DNA of 64,000 nucleotides from Aphidius gifuensis (taxonomy: Eukaryota; Arthropoda; Insecta; Hymenoptera; Braconidae), in contig NC_057788.1 of assembly GCF_014905175.1 (NCBI RefSeq), positions 5,580,001-5,644,000 of the forward strand. The letters run 5' to 3'. A program made the translations under genes and the position numbers. Below the pieces are notes generated by a model. The model searched no databases. It saw nothing but the letters and a program-made list of their open reading frames with translations, and was not told where the DNA came from. Below, in pieces: positions 1-14,300 of the stretch (positions are counted from its first letter, which is position 1; every line of letters starts with the position of its first letter).

Positions 1-833
1 AAAAAAAAAACCAACTAGTATATTTATAATGAATTATTTGAATTTAAAAATTAACTATGATCTATCATCTTTAAAAATATAAAGCAAATAAATTTACAAT
101 ATAATTTTTTTTCATTGCTTAATTATTATATTAATAAAAAATCAATTTAAATATATAAAATTGACATAAAAACATCAATAAACATTCTATACATTGCAAA
201 ATAATAAAAGATAAAAAATAAAAATAATTACTTGAGTTTAAATGATAATTTAAAACGGTGAAAAAATAAAATAATATTCTATGCATTTGGTGAACATTAT
301 TTAGTAATTATTTTTATCAAAATAAACATTATATTTTTTTACTTTTAGTGTAGTAAATATCATCAGTATCTATTTACAAAAAAAAAAAAAAAAAGAAAAT
401 GTTTCTCATAATAATAAAAAATAACAAGTGTATTTATTTATTTGTTATATTACAATTAAGTACTTTATTTCTTGACTATTTATTCAACAAGAATATTGTA
501 CAAATAGCGATGAGATTTTTTATTTTGTTCAACAAAGAAGTATGTCACAAAAAAATTATAATATTCATTCAAAAATAAACTAAATAATGTCAATAATATG
601 GAATTTTTTTTTTCTCTAATCAATAATTTAAAAATACATTTCATGAATTTAATTTAGACAATCAGTCTATTGTCAAAACTGCTAATTGTAGAGAAAAAAA
701 AAAAAAACAATTGAGACTAATGATAGTTATAAAAAAATTTATCAGACAAATATATTCGACAAATTAATTTTATTTGCTTATCTCCCCAAATTAAATTGAG
801 TCGATAACTCAATATATTTTTTTTGTAATTCCG
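1..833. other. AT-rich 3' flank of the AGPAT gene
   Basis: This is A+T-rich sequence with many A and T homopolymers and no open frame that looks coding. The part next to 834 should include the 3' untranslated region of the acyltransferase, which reads leftwards. I see no other gene in it. Confidence 0.5.
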
Positions 834-2402
834 CTAGTCTGTTTTTTTTCCTGTACCATATGAAGAAGATGTTTTGCTTACTTCTGACATTGCAATAACT
901 TTTCTCATCATCACATAAACTGTCAAGTAAAAAAAAAAAATACATTATAAATTGAAATTCTTTAAAGCAGTATATTTATATTAAAAATTAAAGTTTATAA
1001 CTTACAGAATGATGCAACTCCTATTGCAATTGATACGTATAATGTCGATCCAGAGAGCACAAGTTGTGTAAAGGAATACGACATTGGTATGAGAGTAACT
1101 ACTGCCCAAGATAAAGTATTGATAAATGAAAAATATCTTCTTTTAGGTTTATACAATTTTGTTCTTTCAACTCCACTTGTTGCAAAAAAATCTCCAGTCT
1201 TATTAAAACTCTCAGCAATTCTATCCTGCAATTAAAACAAAAAACAATTCAATATTAATAACAAATAAACTGTTTGATAATTAATAATAAATAAATAAAA
1301 TAAATAAATACTTTTTCTTCGTATTGTTTGTGCAACCATGCAGCAGCTCCTTCTTCATCTTCTGGTACTTCTGATATAGACATTCTTTTCATATAAAAAA
1401 CAGCACGTACTTTTTCACCATTTAATAAATTTGATATTGTTGGTTTAACAGTGGCATTTGGATCAAATGCAACTTGTATATTATATACTCCAGCATTTTT
1501 ACCTCTCAAATGTGGTAGACTTTCAGTAAATCCTTTTGTTCTTGGTGTCAAATGATGCTTAAGAGCTGGAAGTCCTTTTTCTTTTGCAAATTTTTCACTT
1601 ACTTCATGTTTTTTTGGAGTAAAACGTGTACCTTCAGCAAACAATAATAACTAAAAAATAAAAATAAATAATAATTTAACTTTTTGTTTATTCAATTGAT
1701 TATTTAATTAATTTATTTTTATTATTAACTCACCCAAATTGGATCTGGATGATCTGCAAGTTCTTTTATTTGACGTCTAATTATATCCTTATCTTTATCC
1801 CAATTTCTTTCTAAAAATATACTCTCTGCAAATTTCCATGCCCATCCAAGTGTTGGAATATATTGAATTGATTTTTTAGCATATGTTTTGCAGTTCTAAA
1901 TTAATAAATAAATCATCATTAAATTTATTACATACATTATAGTAATTAATGAAAAAAAAAAAATGTAATAAACACTTACACCTAATACTTGTATTCTGTC
2001 ACAAAATATCCAACCAGCAAGCCAGTCAATTTCATAGCTATGATTCATCAATAAAAATCCATGCTCTTTGCCAAAATATTTTTCATAATCACCTTCTTTA
2101 ATCCAAATTTCAATGGTACTTCCTGACCACCATTCTCCCAGAAATACCAATTCTAAATAATAAATATAAACAAAATGAGAAAACGATTCAATTAAAATTA
2201 TTATTTAAATGTATAACTTACGTGAATAAAATGAATAACACAAATAATAATTAATTTTACGATAATAATATTTTGAAAATGGTTTAACTCCCAAATACAA
2301 TATTATTTGAAATACATTAATAATAATTCCTGATGTAAAAAATGAAGTAGCAAACATCAAATGGACCACTGTTGATCTTTTAAATGACTTCACAAATCCC
2401 AT
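834..2402 (-). CDS. 1-acyl-sn-glycerol-3-phosphate acyltransferase, AGPAT3/4-like
   Basis: Six exons join in frame: 2222-2402, 1980-2152, 1734-1895, 1312-1650, 1006-1225 and 834-919. They total 1,161 nt and encode 386 residues, close to the roughly 376 of vertebrate AGPAT3/4. The family moves an acyl chain from acyl-CoA to lysophosphatidic acid (or related lysolipids) in the ER membrane to give phosphatidic acid. The catalytic NHxxxxD box reads NHSYEID at residues 97-103, and the acceptor-binding box reads FAEGTRF around residues 176-182. A hydrophobic N-terminal segment follows MGFVKSFKRS. A hydrophobic pair near the C-terminus (SWAVVTLIPM and following) suits the usual membrane anchors. The start is the first ATG in an open exon, preceded by an acceptor at 2460-2461. 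All introns use GT/AG. The family call is firm; which paralogue is less certain. Confidence 0.93.
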
Positions 2403-2459
2403 TTTGTTTTTTGTTTTTTATCAATTAGGCATGTGCGTGATTATATATTTTTTCTTAAT
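2403..2459 (-). other. 5' UTR part of AGPAT coding exon 1
   Basis: On the minus strand a clean acceptor (TTTGTTACAG) ends at 2460, 57 bases upstream of the ATG. The first coding exon therefore probably begins with a short 5' UTR, and the gene has at least one non-coding upstream exon. Confidence 0.5.
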
Positions 2460-3699
2460 CTGTAACAAATGAAAATTTTCTTATTTAATTTTTTGTATTC
2501 ATACATTGAATTGGTGAAAAAAAAAAACGTATTAACACCTTGTAAAGAAACGGAAAATTTATCAAGACATGTACTTGAAATTACACAGTATATGGCTGAG
2601 GTGGACTTTGATTTTATCAAGTTGAATTTCTAAAGATCTAAAGTCTCTTTTGTTAATATACATTCACATACAAAGACAATTTTTTTTTTTTCGTTTCTTT
2701 AATGGCATTTAAACTACTGAGTTTTAATATTTAAACATTGTTTTTTAATAACTAAAAATATATATTTGTCATTTTTGGTTTCATATTCTATTTCAACATT
2801 TTTTTCAACTCATTTTTTTGTGTTTTTACGTTTTAACAACATTTAAAATTGTATGCTGGTATTATTCATGTTTTTTTACATTGACTTGTTGTTGTTCTTT
2901 ATGTTGTTATTGTTTTTTTTTTTTGTTTTCAATACATTTAGTTAACATTAATATTTATCTGTGCATTGCAAATTTCGATAGTTATGACTTATGATGAATT
3001 TAGTGCAAGGTCTTATTTTTCATTATGTAATTATTCTAATTAACTTGTATATTTTGCTTTTAAAAAAAAAAAACTAGGTAATAATATTTTTGTTTATTTA
3101 AATAACTCATGAATTTAGAATATAACAATTAGTTTAAATATTTACAACAATATAAAATAAAATTAACCAAAAGCTCTTTTATCAATAAAAAATATTAGAG
3201 AAATATTACATGTCTAAAAAATTATGTAGGTATACTTATTATTGGTAAAACTGTCATTTAGTTTATTAATTAATATATAATATAAAAATAATACCTATCT
3301 CCAAAAAAATCTCAAGTAAATTGACAGGTTAGAATTGACCAACATAAATAATCATTTACAAATTTGTTAATTTTAATAAACAATTAATTATTTAATTACA
3401 TCATCATCAAAAACAAAATCAAAATTAACAGACAAGAAAAAAATATTTTAAATGAGGTCGAAAAATAAGTAATTAATAATAGACTGACAAATAAAAAAAG
3501 TGTTATGAAAGCAAGCATAGATATGGCGTGACTTGATTAGATCTTGTCATTGAAAATATTTAAAAACATAGAAAAATATATTATTAAAACACAAAAAAAT
3601 TAAATGAAGGTGTTTATAAAACAAAAATATACAAGTACAATAAGTTTTTTTACATTGCTTCATTTAAAAAATAAAACAATTATAATTAAATAAACATAC

Positions 3700-4130
3700 C
3701 TTTCGTCAAATGCACACAAGTAGTCCTAACTTGATTAAATAAAAGAAAATTTGTTTTTAATTATCATTAGTTTTTATTTAAATAAATAAATGATCCAGTG
3801 TTAAACACTTTTTTTCACTTGTTGAAAAAATATAAACTAATTTCTCAAAATCAATACAATATAGGTATTATTAAAATTTAGAGAAAAAAAAAACGTGCGA
3901 GTTAGTATCAAACTATCAAGCCAACTTTAATTAGACAAAAACTGACACGTTCATCGAATCATCGGTTGATTTCATTTGCATTTAGTATATGTGTATTGTT
4001 GTGTATCACATATATGACTCAATATGATAACGTACATATGTGTGTACACCTGTAAATAGGAATCATCATAAAAACCATTAATTAATATTTATTAGTTACT
4101 AGCACATGCGCGTTGACACAAAACTACAAA
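3700..4130 (-). promoter_or_regulatory. Candidate AGPAT non-coding first exon and promoter
   Basis: On the minus strand a strong donor (GTATGTTT) follows ...GACGAAAG at 3700, matching the need for an upstream non-coding exon of the AGPAT gene. The sequence to about 4130 is less AT-rich than its surroundings. It contains an NRF1/Ewg-like motif (plus strand CATGCGCGTT near 4104), common in insect core promoters. The transcription start itself cannot be fixed from sequence. Confidence 0.35.
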
Positions 4131-7100
4131 CGACGCAATTTAAAAACAAAATAAATAATTCTCTAAATGATTTTTATTTATTAATTATTTAATTACTAAT
4201 TACCAGGGTCGTTCAAAGTATAATGTTTAAATTTTTCAAAAAAACTAACAACTTTAGAAATAATAAAAATTATAAATTAAAAATGAGATCTTTGAATAAC
4301 TTGCCGGTTGTTTTTTTTTTTTTTTGGATTGTAAAATTATGAATTAATTTTTAAACTTGAAATTGAAATAAATAAATAAATAATTGAATAATACACAATT
4401 GATAATTTAAAAAATTAAAAAAAAAGGGAAACTGTAAATGAACACACAAAAATCATTTTTTTTTTTTTTTTTTTTTTTTTTATAACACATTTTTCATTTT
4501 TTTGTTTTGATAAGTCTATGGTAATTAATTAATAACAAGAAAAAAAAAAGAAAAAAAAAATGTTTCTTCATTAATGTTTTTCTACAGTAATCATTAAAAG
4601 GTACAATTAGCAAATAACTATATTGTGTATTCGCTTCGTGTAATAATAGATAATAATGTATGTTTTATTATATATACATATGTAATATATGCATATTTAT
4701 TTTATTTATATATATATATCCTTTTTATATATTTATTCAAAATTTATAATAACGCAATCTCTTGTTTTTCTCATCACGTATTTGACCATCATATTTTAAT
4801 TTTCATTATTTTTTTTTTTTACAAATATAATACGATATTATTTTATGTTTATCTATTTAAAAAAATTTTTTTATTTTTTTTATAATTTATTTTTAAAAAG
4901 TTATTATCAACCATTTTATTATTTCTCATATTATATTTTAATTTTTTTTTTTTTTTTATTTTTCAAATTTTATTATTAAATATTTTTTATTTTAATATTT
5001 TTTTTTTTTACCATTACATTATCTATTTATATATCATTTTAATCAAATACTAAAAATACAAATATTTTTTAATTTATTTATTTTTGCACGCAAATTTCAA
5101 AAATACCATATTTGGAATTTTTAAAACTCTTTTTTTATTTTAATATATTCCTATTATATAATTTTTTTTTTATTATTTTTCTTCTTTTTTTTATATTATT
5201 ATAGAACATTTATTTATAATTTTTTTATTTTCTTTTGTTTTGTTGCATTGTCATCAAAATTAAGGGGCTTATGAAGACATTGTTGTGCATGATTGTAAAT
5301 TACACGAAAAAAAAAAAGAAAATTAGTGCTAAGACTTTCAATCAGTTTTGTTTTTTTTTTTTTTACAATTTTCATGATTATGATTTTGATTGGTTGATTT
5401 ATGCACTGAAAAATAATTTCAGTATTTTTATTAATAAATTTTTATTTTTCTAGTATTATTTATAGAAAATTTACACAAAATGCATACCGATAAATTTCGG
5501 TTTTAATATATTAGGTAAAACATGATGAAAACTATAATAAAAAAAAAAAAAGAGGAAAAATACTATGGAACCCCTTGATAGTATGAGCAGCTTAAATTAC
5601 ACTTATGTGATAATTATTGTTGAATATTTACACATGAAGAATTTACTCTATGTATATAACTATACAATTGTTATTAATTAATATTAACATAATAATAATG
5701 ATATCATAACATAGGATGGTACTAGTCTATTTAATTAATGTCAAACGGAATATTTTACATTGAAAATGACAATGCTATTTGCATTTTTATAATTGTTTTT
5801 TTTTTACCATTAAACTTTTTCAAGTCAAAAATTAATTGCTATTAAATATTAAATTTCTGTTGAAATAATTAGAAAAAAAAAAAAAAAAAACAACAACAAC
5901 AACAGAAACAAGAACAAAGGAAAAATTAATTATTTAATTTTTGAAATTTTGCACTTGATTTTGTTTATATGATCAATAAATCCATTGCTTTTTTTTTTTT
6001 TTTCTTTCTTTTTTTTTATGTACAATATTTATCGATTAAATTGAATAAAATATAGAAGCTATATACAATATAATATAATTATTTGATTGTTTTAAAAAAT
6101 AATTATATACTTAAACAAATAAAAAACAAAGCAAAAAACATTTAGGATCTCATATATAATTTATATTGCTGTATATAGAAAAACAAAGACAAAAATTAAA
6201 GAAAACATTGATTAACTTGACTTGATAGTTTTTACATGCTATTTTTTTTATTTTTGTCATATTTTTGTTTTTGCCCGTCAGTGCCTGAAATTGATTAATC
6301 AAATTTCTCGTGTAAAAAATCAATTAACAATTTTATATTGTGATGAAGAAAAAAAAAACACGGATATGTGAAATCAACTAAATATTTTCTTAAATTAACG
6401 ATTGCTTTTCTTTGAATTGTTTGTTGTTGAGCATTTTATAAAAACGCAAATATCAAACGAATTAATATTTTTTTTTTTGGATGGCTATAGCCGATAGTTA
6501 AGAACAATTCTTTTATAATGTATAATTTACAATGTTAATGATTTTTTTTTTTGTTTTTTTAAATTTCTTTTTTTATACACAATACAAAACTAGATTCTTG
6601 TTGTATATAATTATATTTTTATTTATTTTTAAATTTGATGTGTGCTAGAGAGGAAGATGACAATAAAGATAATTTTACGAATACAATGAAGAATGAAAAA
6701 ACTAAATGAAAATGACAGTAAAGTTGCACAATGAATTTTCTTTTTGAACTAAGCACTAGAAAAAAAAAAATATTTTTTTTTATCCTTTTTTCAGTTTAAT
6801 AAAAATTTAAACACATGTGTTTTTTTTTTTCTTTTTTTTTTTTTTCATTTTATATGTACAATAAGAAGTGCTTATTTAATCTTTACAAGAAATTATTTAC
6901 AAAATATATTTATTCATATATTACTTATCAAATTAACATTGTATTCATTTTGTTTTTAATTTTTTTTTTTTTTTTTTTATATCATTTGTATATTTATGCA
7001 CAATTTTTTGATGTCAAAAATTTTTTAATTAATTTTATTTTTTCTTCAATATAAATAGAATAAAACATTATTAGTTTTTTTTTTTTTTTTTTATATAAAT

Positions 7101-8129
7101 TATAACCCTAAACCCGACAGACATTTTTTTATTTATCTTTGCTTTTTTCCACATTTAAAGCATCGAGACGAAAGATTTTGTTGAGTTAATTGCAAAACTT
7201 ATGACATTATTAGTTAATAATTATTGACAGAAAAATATTTACGCACAAGAATATTTTTTTAAATAACAGTCACTTTTTAGAATATAATATATTATGAGGA
7301 AAAAAGAAAAAACAAAAATTTATTTTCAATATTATTTAACAACAAAAGTATATATCTATCTATATAAATATACGATTAGATGGATAAACAAATATACTAC
7401 AAATTGGTATAAACAAAAAAACAGATAGAAATAAATAGACATTTGTGATAAAACGGACAAAATCTTTCGGTAGCAATCTTCAATAGATCACCAGTCATCA
7501 TGATTGTTTTTTTTTTTTAATCAATTTTTAAAAATCTATTTTTTTTGACAGTTACTTAGACAGTCATGCTCACTTTCATTTTAATTACTAATTTTTTTAT
7601 ACAAATAAAAAAAAATCTATCATGCAATCAAGTAGTTGCACGGCCATAATTATTTTTATTTTCATCTGATTTATAATTTTATATTTTTTTAAATTTAATT
7701 TTTTAATTTTATTGCCACGTTTCATATGTATTTTCTCAGAGTATTGAAAAAAGAAAAAAAAAAAACAAATAAATTAAATTAAATGAAAAATACAATTTTT
7801 GCATTATTTTATTTTTTTTTTTCTTTTTTAGTTGAACTTGAGTCACGTAATTAAGATTAATATGAAAGAAAAAGAAAATAAAATTAAAAAAAAATATATT
7901 TAATGATTATATTTCAAATCTAATTAAATATAAATATATATTTTTTATTTATTATTTTTACATTTCTTTTTCTTCATAGTCTTAATTTGTTTTTTTTTTT
8001 CAAATGAATATTAACTTGTGCGTAATTTCATTTGTTTATTATTTATATAATTTTTGGATACTATAACTTTGTTTGAATTTTCTTTAAATTTTAATTGTTT
8101 CTTTAAGGTCAAGGGTTTTTTAAAAATAA
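4131..8129. other. Gene-free, low-complexity AT-rich interval
   Basis: About 4 kb of very A+T-rich sequence with long poly-T and poly-A runs. Short open frames here are almost all Phe, Leu, Ile, Tyr and Lys and look like compositional noise. Nothing with domain-like sequence or convincing splice partners was seen. The right end probably includes the NCOA6 3' UTR and polyadenylation region. Confidence 0.5.
4456..4481. repeat. Poly-T tract
   Basis: A run of about 26 T, the longest I noticed in this interval. It is a simple homopolymer and not accompanied by a retroposed gene body. Confidence 0.8.
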
Positions 8130-8339
8130 TTATTTTCTTTTTTTTCTAAACACATACGGATATTTACCAGGTGGGGTCCAGCCACATGGCAATTCAATGA
8201 ACCATCGAGATTTGACATAAAAACCATAAGTATTTGGCCTTGACCTGCGACGGTAGCTAATCACTGTCAAGGTCGCTTCCCGAAGGTCATTTATTTTCTC
8301 GTGATATTCGTCTTCGTTTCGCCTGTTCAGCTGTCTCTG
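8130..8339 (-). other. Second open frame across the last NCOA6 exon
   Basis: Read in the other phase from 8339, this stretch is open for 69 codons, to a TAA at 8130-8132. It includes FYVKSRWFIELPCGWTPPG, and the region is clearly richer in G+C than its surroundings. A donor-like CCACCTG/GTAAAT lies inside it at about 8167. Exon 7 leaves one base, so all three nearby AG acceptors lead to the short frame ending at 8287. This frame would need a different upstream exon. It may be a conserved 3' UTR, an alternative exon, or chance. Confidence 0.3.
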
Positions 8340-11300
8340 CTGTCACTAAAACAACGATTCCACTGTACAATGTTTTTTTTTTTGGTTTATTTATTAAATT
8401 TAAAAAAAACTAAAAAAAATAAAAATAAAAGTAAATTTAAAAACACACACATCAATCACTACTGAATTTTATAATTTAAAAAAGATATTAGAATATTTAT
8501 AAATTACTCACCAGCACCACTTCGTGTTTTTCTTCTATTGACATCTTCCATTGATCTAGATGCACCTCTTGTATTGCTTGCTGGTGTTGCTAATGGTGAA
8601 ACAGTACTTTGTCTAACTGATCTTCTTGTTGTAACTTCACCAACTGATTCATTACTTGACACTGATGTACCACGTAATCTTTCTTTAACAATTGATAATG
8701 CATTAACATTACCTGGTTGTTTTGTTGTTAATAATCTTCCCTCTCTATGGACTCGATTTGAAACATTAAAATTTGATACATTGCTAGAGTTTAATTGACT
8801 TCCTGTCACAGGTGTACTCAATGAAGCTCTGAAAAAAATAATTAATTAATTAATTTGTTGAACATTATATTAATTATTAAAATTTATAAATAATTCATAC
8901 TTTTGATCTTTGAGTTTTGGTGATGAAGCTGCTGTTGTTTCTTCTGTTAGTCTCATTTTATTTTTTGATGATATATCAATGACAGGTTCATCATCTGATG
9001 ATTCAAAATCAACCAAAAGTGGACCTGGTACTGTTAAAAGATTAAAATTAAAAAAATTAATAATCTAAACTTTTAAATGATTATTAAATATACCTATAAA
9101 ATAATTATAATAATAAACAAACCTTTTTTTGCTTTGGTCAAAATATTATAAGTTTTTTTTGTTTGCTCTTCTTTACTACCAATATGTTTTTTCATATGAC
9201 TTCCTTCTTCAACACCCATACAAGCCTTAATAAGTTCAGCAGCATTTTCAGAACATTTTCTTTTTCCTGGTCGTGATTGTGTATCATCAGCAGTACTTGA
9301 TGCAATTGAACTCTCACTTTCTTGTCTTTTTCTTTTACCAATTTTTAATACAGTTGTACCAGTTGTATTTGGTGATAATTTTGGCATACCAAGTTTTGGA
9401 CTTGCTTTAGCAAATGGTGATATACTACGTCTTTCTTCATTAATTTTACAACTTGCAGTACCATGTGGACTACATTTTGGTGTTTTAATATCAGGACTAT
9501 TTAATCTTTGTGATCTCGTTCGTAATGATCTTTTTTCAATATTATCATTTGGTATTTCAATTAATAACTGTTCTAATAATGATTTTTGTGATCTTTTAAC
9601 ATATTCATCAGAATTTATTGGATTTAATCTTTCAACAAAATGTGAATCATCATTATCATCAAGACAAATATCATGACGTCCTTCAAGTTCTTGTTTTCTT
9701 CTTCTTTTACGTTTTATATTATCAACTTCAGTTATTTCAATGTCAATATTTTGAGCAGCTGGACTTGGTGTATCATCACGATTTAATACAACTGGATTTG
9801 AATATGTATATAATGGTGGTGTTATTCTAATTGGTTGTGGATCATCAGGAATAGGTGATGGAACACTTATTATATCTGTTTCTTTTTCTTTTTTTTCAAT
9901 AATTGTTGATTTTTTATTTAATTCATCATTTTTTAATTCACGTTTTATTCCAATTTTTGTATTTTTTTTATCTGTATCATCAACATTTATTATTGTTATT
10001 GTATCTTCTGTTTTTATAATTTTATCTAGTTTTTTTACTAATCGTTCTTCAGTTTTTATTGTTGGTTCTTTTGTTTTAATTTTTTCATCTACAATATTCA
10101 TTGCTACTATTAATGTTGGTTTAATTTTTTCTTCTACTGATGATGATTTTTCAACAACTACGTTTGTTGTTATTACTGGTTTAATTTCTTCTTTAATTAT
10201 TGTTGTTAATGGTTTTATTGTTTCATTTAATGGTAGTTTAGTTGTTTCAACAATTTTTTCTACAGCAGTTGTATCAATTTTTTCTATTATTGGTGATGTT
10301 GGTTTAATAACTTCTTTAACAATTGTTGGTTTTTGTTCAACAGTTTCAGTTACAATTGGTGATGAATTTTCATCTGATTCTTTTTTCACAATTGTTGAAG
10401 TTTTTACTATTTCTTTTGTTGTAGCTATTGGTGATGATTTAACATTATCTTTTACAGTTGTTGATATTGGTTTGGGCAATTCTTTTTTCGTTACTGACAA
10501 TTGTTCAGATGTTTCATTTATTGTTGATAAAGTAACAGGCTCAACAATTTTTTTCACCGTTGTTAATGATGGTTTGACTAATTCTTTTTCTTCCACAACT
10601 GATGTTGACTCAATTTTTATAATTTCTGTTTTTTTTTCATTTGTCAAATTATCTGAAATTTGCCTCGTATCATTTGGAGTTACTTCAGTCTTTATTTCAT
10701 TTTTAATATTATCATTGTTTAATGATGGTGGTGTAGTTTCTTTTTCAATTTTTAATTGAATAGGAACTTCAGCTTTAGCTTGTATTTCAATTTCAACTTT
10801 TTTTTCTATTGCATCAATTATTTTAGATTCTTTTTCTTCATCAATTATTTCAGGAAGATGATTATTAGCTTTTTGTTTATTATTATCATCTGTAATATCT
10901 GCAGCATGAGATACAGAAGAAGAAGAAGAAAGAGGCAGTAGAGGAGGAGGAGACGAAGAAGAAGGTAAACAAGGCGGTAGAGGAGAAGCAGATAATAATG
11001 ATGATGATAATGACGTTGATGATGATGATGATAATAAAAATGATTCTTTATTTTCCAATTCTTTGGCCTCGAGTTTTATTACTTCGGGCAATTTTTCAGG
11101 TGGTTCAATCGTTTTTTTATTGTCATCAATTATTGACGTTGTTAAAGTATCATCATTTTTAATGACTTCTTTTTCTTTAATTTCATAATTTTTATCTGTT
11201 TTTATTTCTGTCAATGGCTGCTGAGATTTTACGGGCTCTATTTGTTTTTCGATTTCATTTTGTAGTAAAGATTTATTTGTTTTATTTACAACATTATCAT

Positions 11301-14300
11301 CAGTTTCTTTATAACTCATATCTAATAATTTTCTATCACAAATGACACTTTCAGTCACTATCGTCGCATCTATATTATCAGGAATTATTAATTCATCTGA
11401 AGGAGTTATAATGCTTTCTTTTAAAATTGATTGATTTAAATTTTCATTGTCAATTTTTTCTGTAACATCTGATGATACTGGTTCACTGGTTTTGCACTTT
11501 GGCTCTGTAATAAATATTTTAAAAAGTTTTAATTTAATTAATTTTAAAAAAATAAATAAATAAAATAGATAAAAAAAATTTAAATTATAACTAACCTGGA
11601 CTTTTTTCTTCATGACTTTTATTTGTATCAAGAAAATTAGTAACTGGACACAATATTTTTGAATCATAATCACCGGGTTTTAAAATTTCCGAATTAACAT
11701 TTGAACACATATCACTTGTCGTAGAAGGCACGTTGTTCTTGTTACTTGTGTTTTGTAATGGTAAATCAATTTGTGTTATAATTTTATTAGCAGAAGTTTG
11801 ACCAACAGATTCAGTAATTGGTCTATGAAGTGGTGATTCACCTTGATTTGGTGATTTTTCACTTAAAGCGTCCATTGACTCAATACCAGAGTCTTCACCA
11901 CCACCAGAGTCTTTACCACCATTACCAACATTACTATTACTAACTCTCGAATCACTTGTTGAATCAATTCCAATTGTTTCAATTAATTTAACACATGTAT
12001 GTTTTACACCAACAATATCACTTATATTTTCACTTTTTTCATCACTCGTTAAATTACAATCTTTATTTGAAATTAATGTATCTACACGTGTTTTTTTATT
12101 ACTATCAATTGAACTTGATATTGGTAAATTTTGTACTGATGTTTTTAACATATTATTATCGGTTTTTTGTTCATTTTTTGTTGTTATATTTGTTGTTCTA
12201 TCAACTACTGTTTTAATATCATGATTTTGTACAATTTTTTTATTATGGCTTGAATTATCAATTTTATGTTTTAAAATTTCAGTCTTAGGCAAATTATTAT
12301 TTTTAATTTTTTGCAAAACTTGAGCTTTTGTTGTTGTTATTATTGTTGTTTTTCCATCATTATCAATTTTAGTTTTAATTGGAATTAATTTATTTATTAT
12401 TTGTATATTTTTTGATGATAATTCATTTATATTTTGAATTGTTAATTTATTATCAGTTTTAACAGATATTTGATTAACTAATGATAATGATTTTTTAATT
12501 GTTGTTATTGGTGGTGTTGTTGTTGTTGTATTTTCATTATCACAAGTATTTGAATTTATTGTTATACCAGTTGTTGATTGTTGTAGTGTTGTTGTATCTG
12601 TATTTTGAGATTCTGTTGAGTGAAAATCTTTTTCATCTACTAAACTCAATCTACGACGTTTTTCTTGATTTAATATATCTTTACGTACACCATTTACTTC
12701 GGTAACACGTAATGATGATGATGACGATGATGTTGATGTATTTATTGTATTAGATTTTTCTAATGTTGTTGATTTACCAATATCACTATCACTTGTACGA
12801 CGTACTTCAACTTTTTTATTTAATATACTTGAATCATTTGAATGTGATTCGGATTTTTTAATTGGTTGAACTGGTTCACCTTTATAACCCAACTTTCTCC
12901 ATTTAATTTGATTGTCTAAAATTCTACCACCAGACAATAAATTTTGTTCACGATGCATACCTTCACCTGATTCTGATTTCTTTTTTGAATCTCTTCTTTT
13001 CGTTTTACCTGTAATTAAATATAACAAAAAAATTAATTAATTAATCAAACAATCAATCAATCAATAATAATAATAAAAATATAAATATTACCTCCACCAA
13101 TTTTATGCTCGTTTATATGATTTTGTATTTCAGTCTCAACTGGTGGTTGTTTTTGTATTAAAGATGTTACTACTTGGCTATTTGGTATCTGTGATATTGT
13201 TCCAGACTTTTGTTGTTTTAAAGGCGAAGGTATTCTACTATTCAATGGAATATCATCAACATCACTTGGTTTACTTGATGATGGTTTCATTACAATACCT
13301 AATCTTGTTCCATCTACCACTGTATTTTCTTGTTTTAAGGCATTTGATTTACTCACAATTCCTTGGGTTGAATTATGAATTTTTCCACTATTACTACCAC
13401 TGCTGCTACTACTACTACTAGAACTACTACTACTGCTACTACTGCTACTAGAACTACTACTGCTACTGCTGCTGCTACTACTAGAACTACTAGAACTACT
13501 ACTACTATTACTGTTACCACCACCACCACCACTTGCACTATTAACAATTGAATTAACAAGTAAATTTTTACTTGTTGTTGAACTAGCAACAATCATATTA
13601 ATTGTTTTCTTTTGTAATAATTTATTACCATCAGTTATTTCTTTTATTTTTTTCAATTTTCCACGTCTTTTTATATTTCCCGGATTTGCTGGATTAACAT
13701 CATCATCTCTTATATTTTTCTTTTCTTTTTTTCTAATATGTACAACTGATGCATTTCTACCTCTTAATGATATATGAAGTGGTGGTACTCTTGGTTCATC
13801 ACCACCACTACCACCACCACCACTATTATTACCACCAATTGTTGTCATACCAGTTGTTGTAATACCACTTGCACTACAATTACCACCACCAATATTACTA
13901 TTATTATTATTACCACCATCACTATTACCACCAACAAAACCACTACTAGCACCAGTACCACCAATACCTGCAGTAACACCACCACTACCACTAATTTGTT
14001 GTGTAAAAATTTTATTAATTGTTTTATCAGCTTTTCTAATTTGTGGTGTATTTACAAATGAAACATCAACTTTGTATGCTGATGGTATTGGCTCTGATTT
14101 TTCTAATTTTAAACGTAATTTAATTTTTTCACCAGGCATTGGACTATCTCTTGATGTTTTAATATTTCTATGCTTTAAGCTTCCCTCGCTGCCCGTCGAT
14201 TTTCCTGTTGTTTCCGAATCTGATTGATCGGTATTTGTTGTGTCATTACGCCTTGAGATATTACTGTCGGCATCATCGTCTGAGAATATTGAGTTTGATC

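Noticed and set aside
2460..8129. Transposable element or viral insertion in the 5.6 kb gene-free stretch
   Set aside because: No terminal repeats, integrase, transposase, polymerase or capsid-like frames were seen. The sequence is plain low-complexity AT-rich DNA.
13353..13592. Open frames in other phases over the NCOA6 repeats (Val-, Thr-, Leu- or His-rich)
   Set aside because: They are out-of-frame readings of trinucleotide repeats that code Ser and Gln in the true frame.
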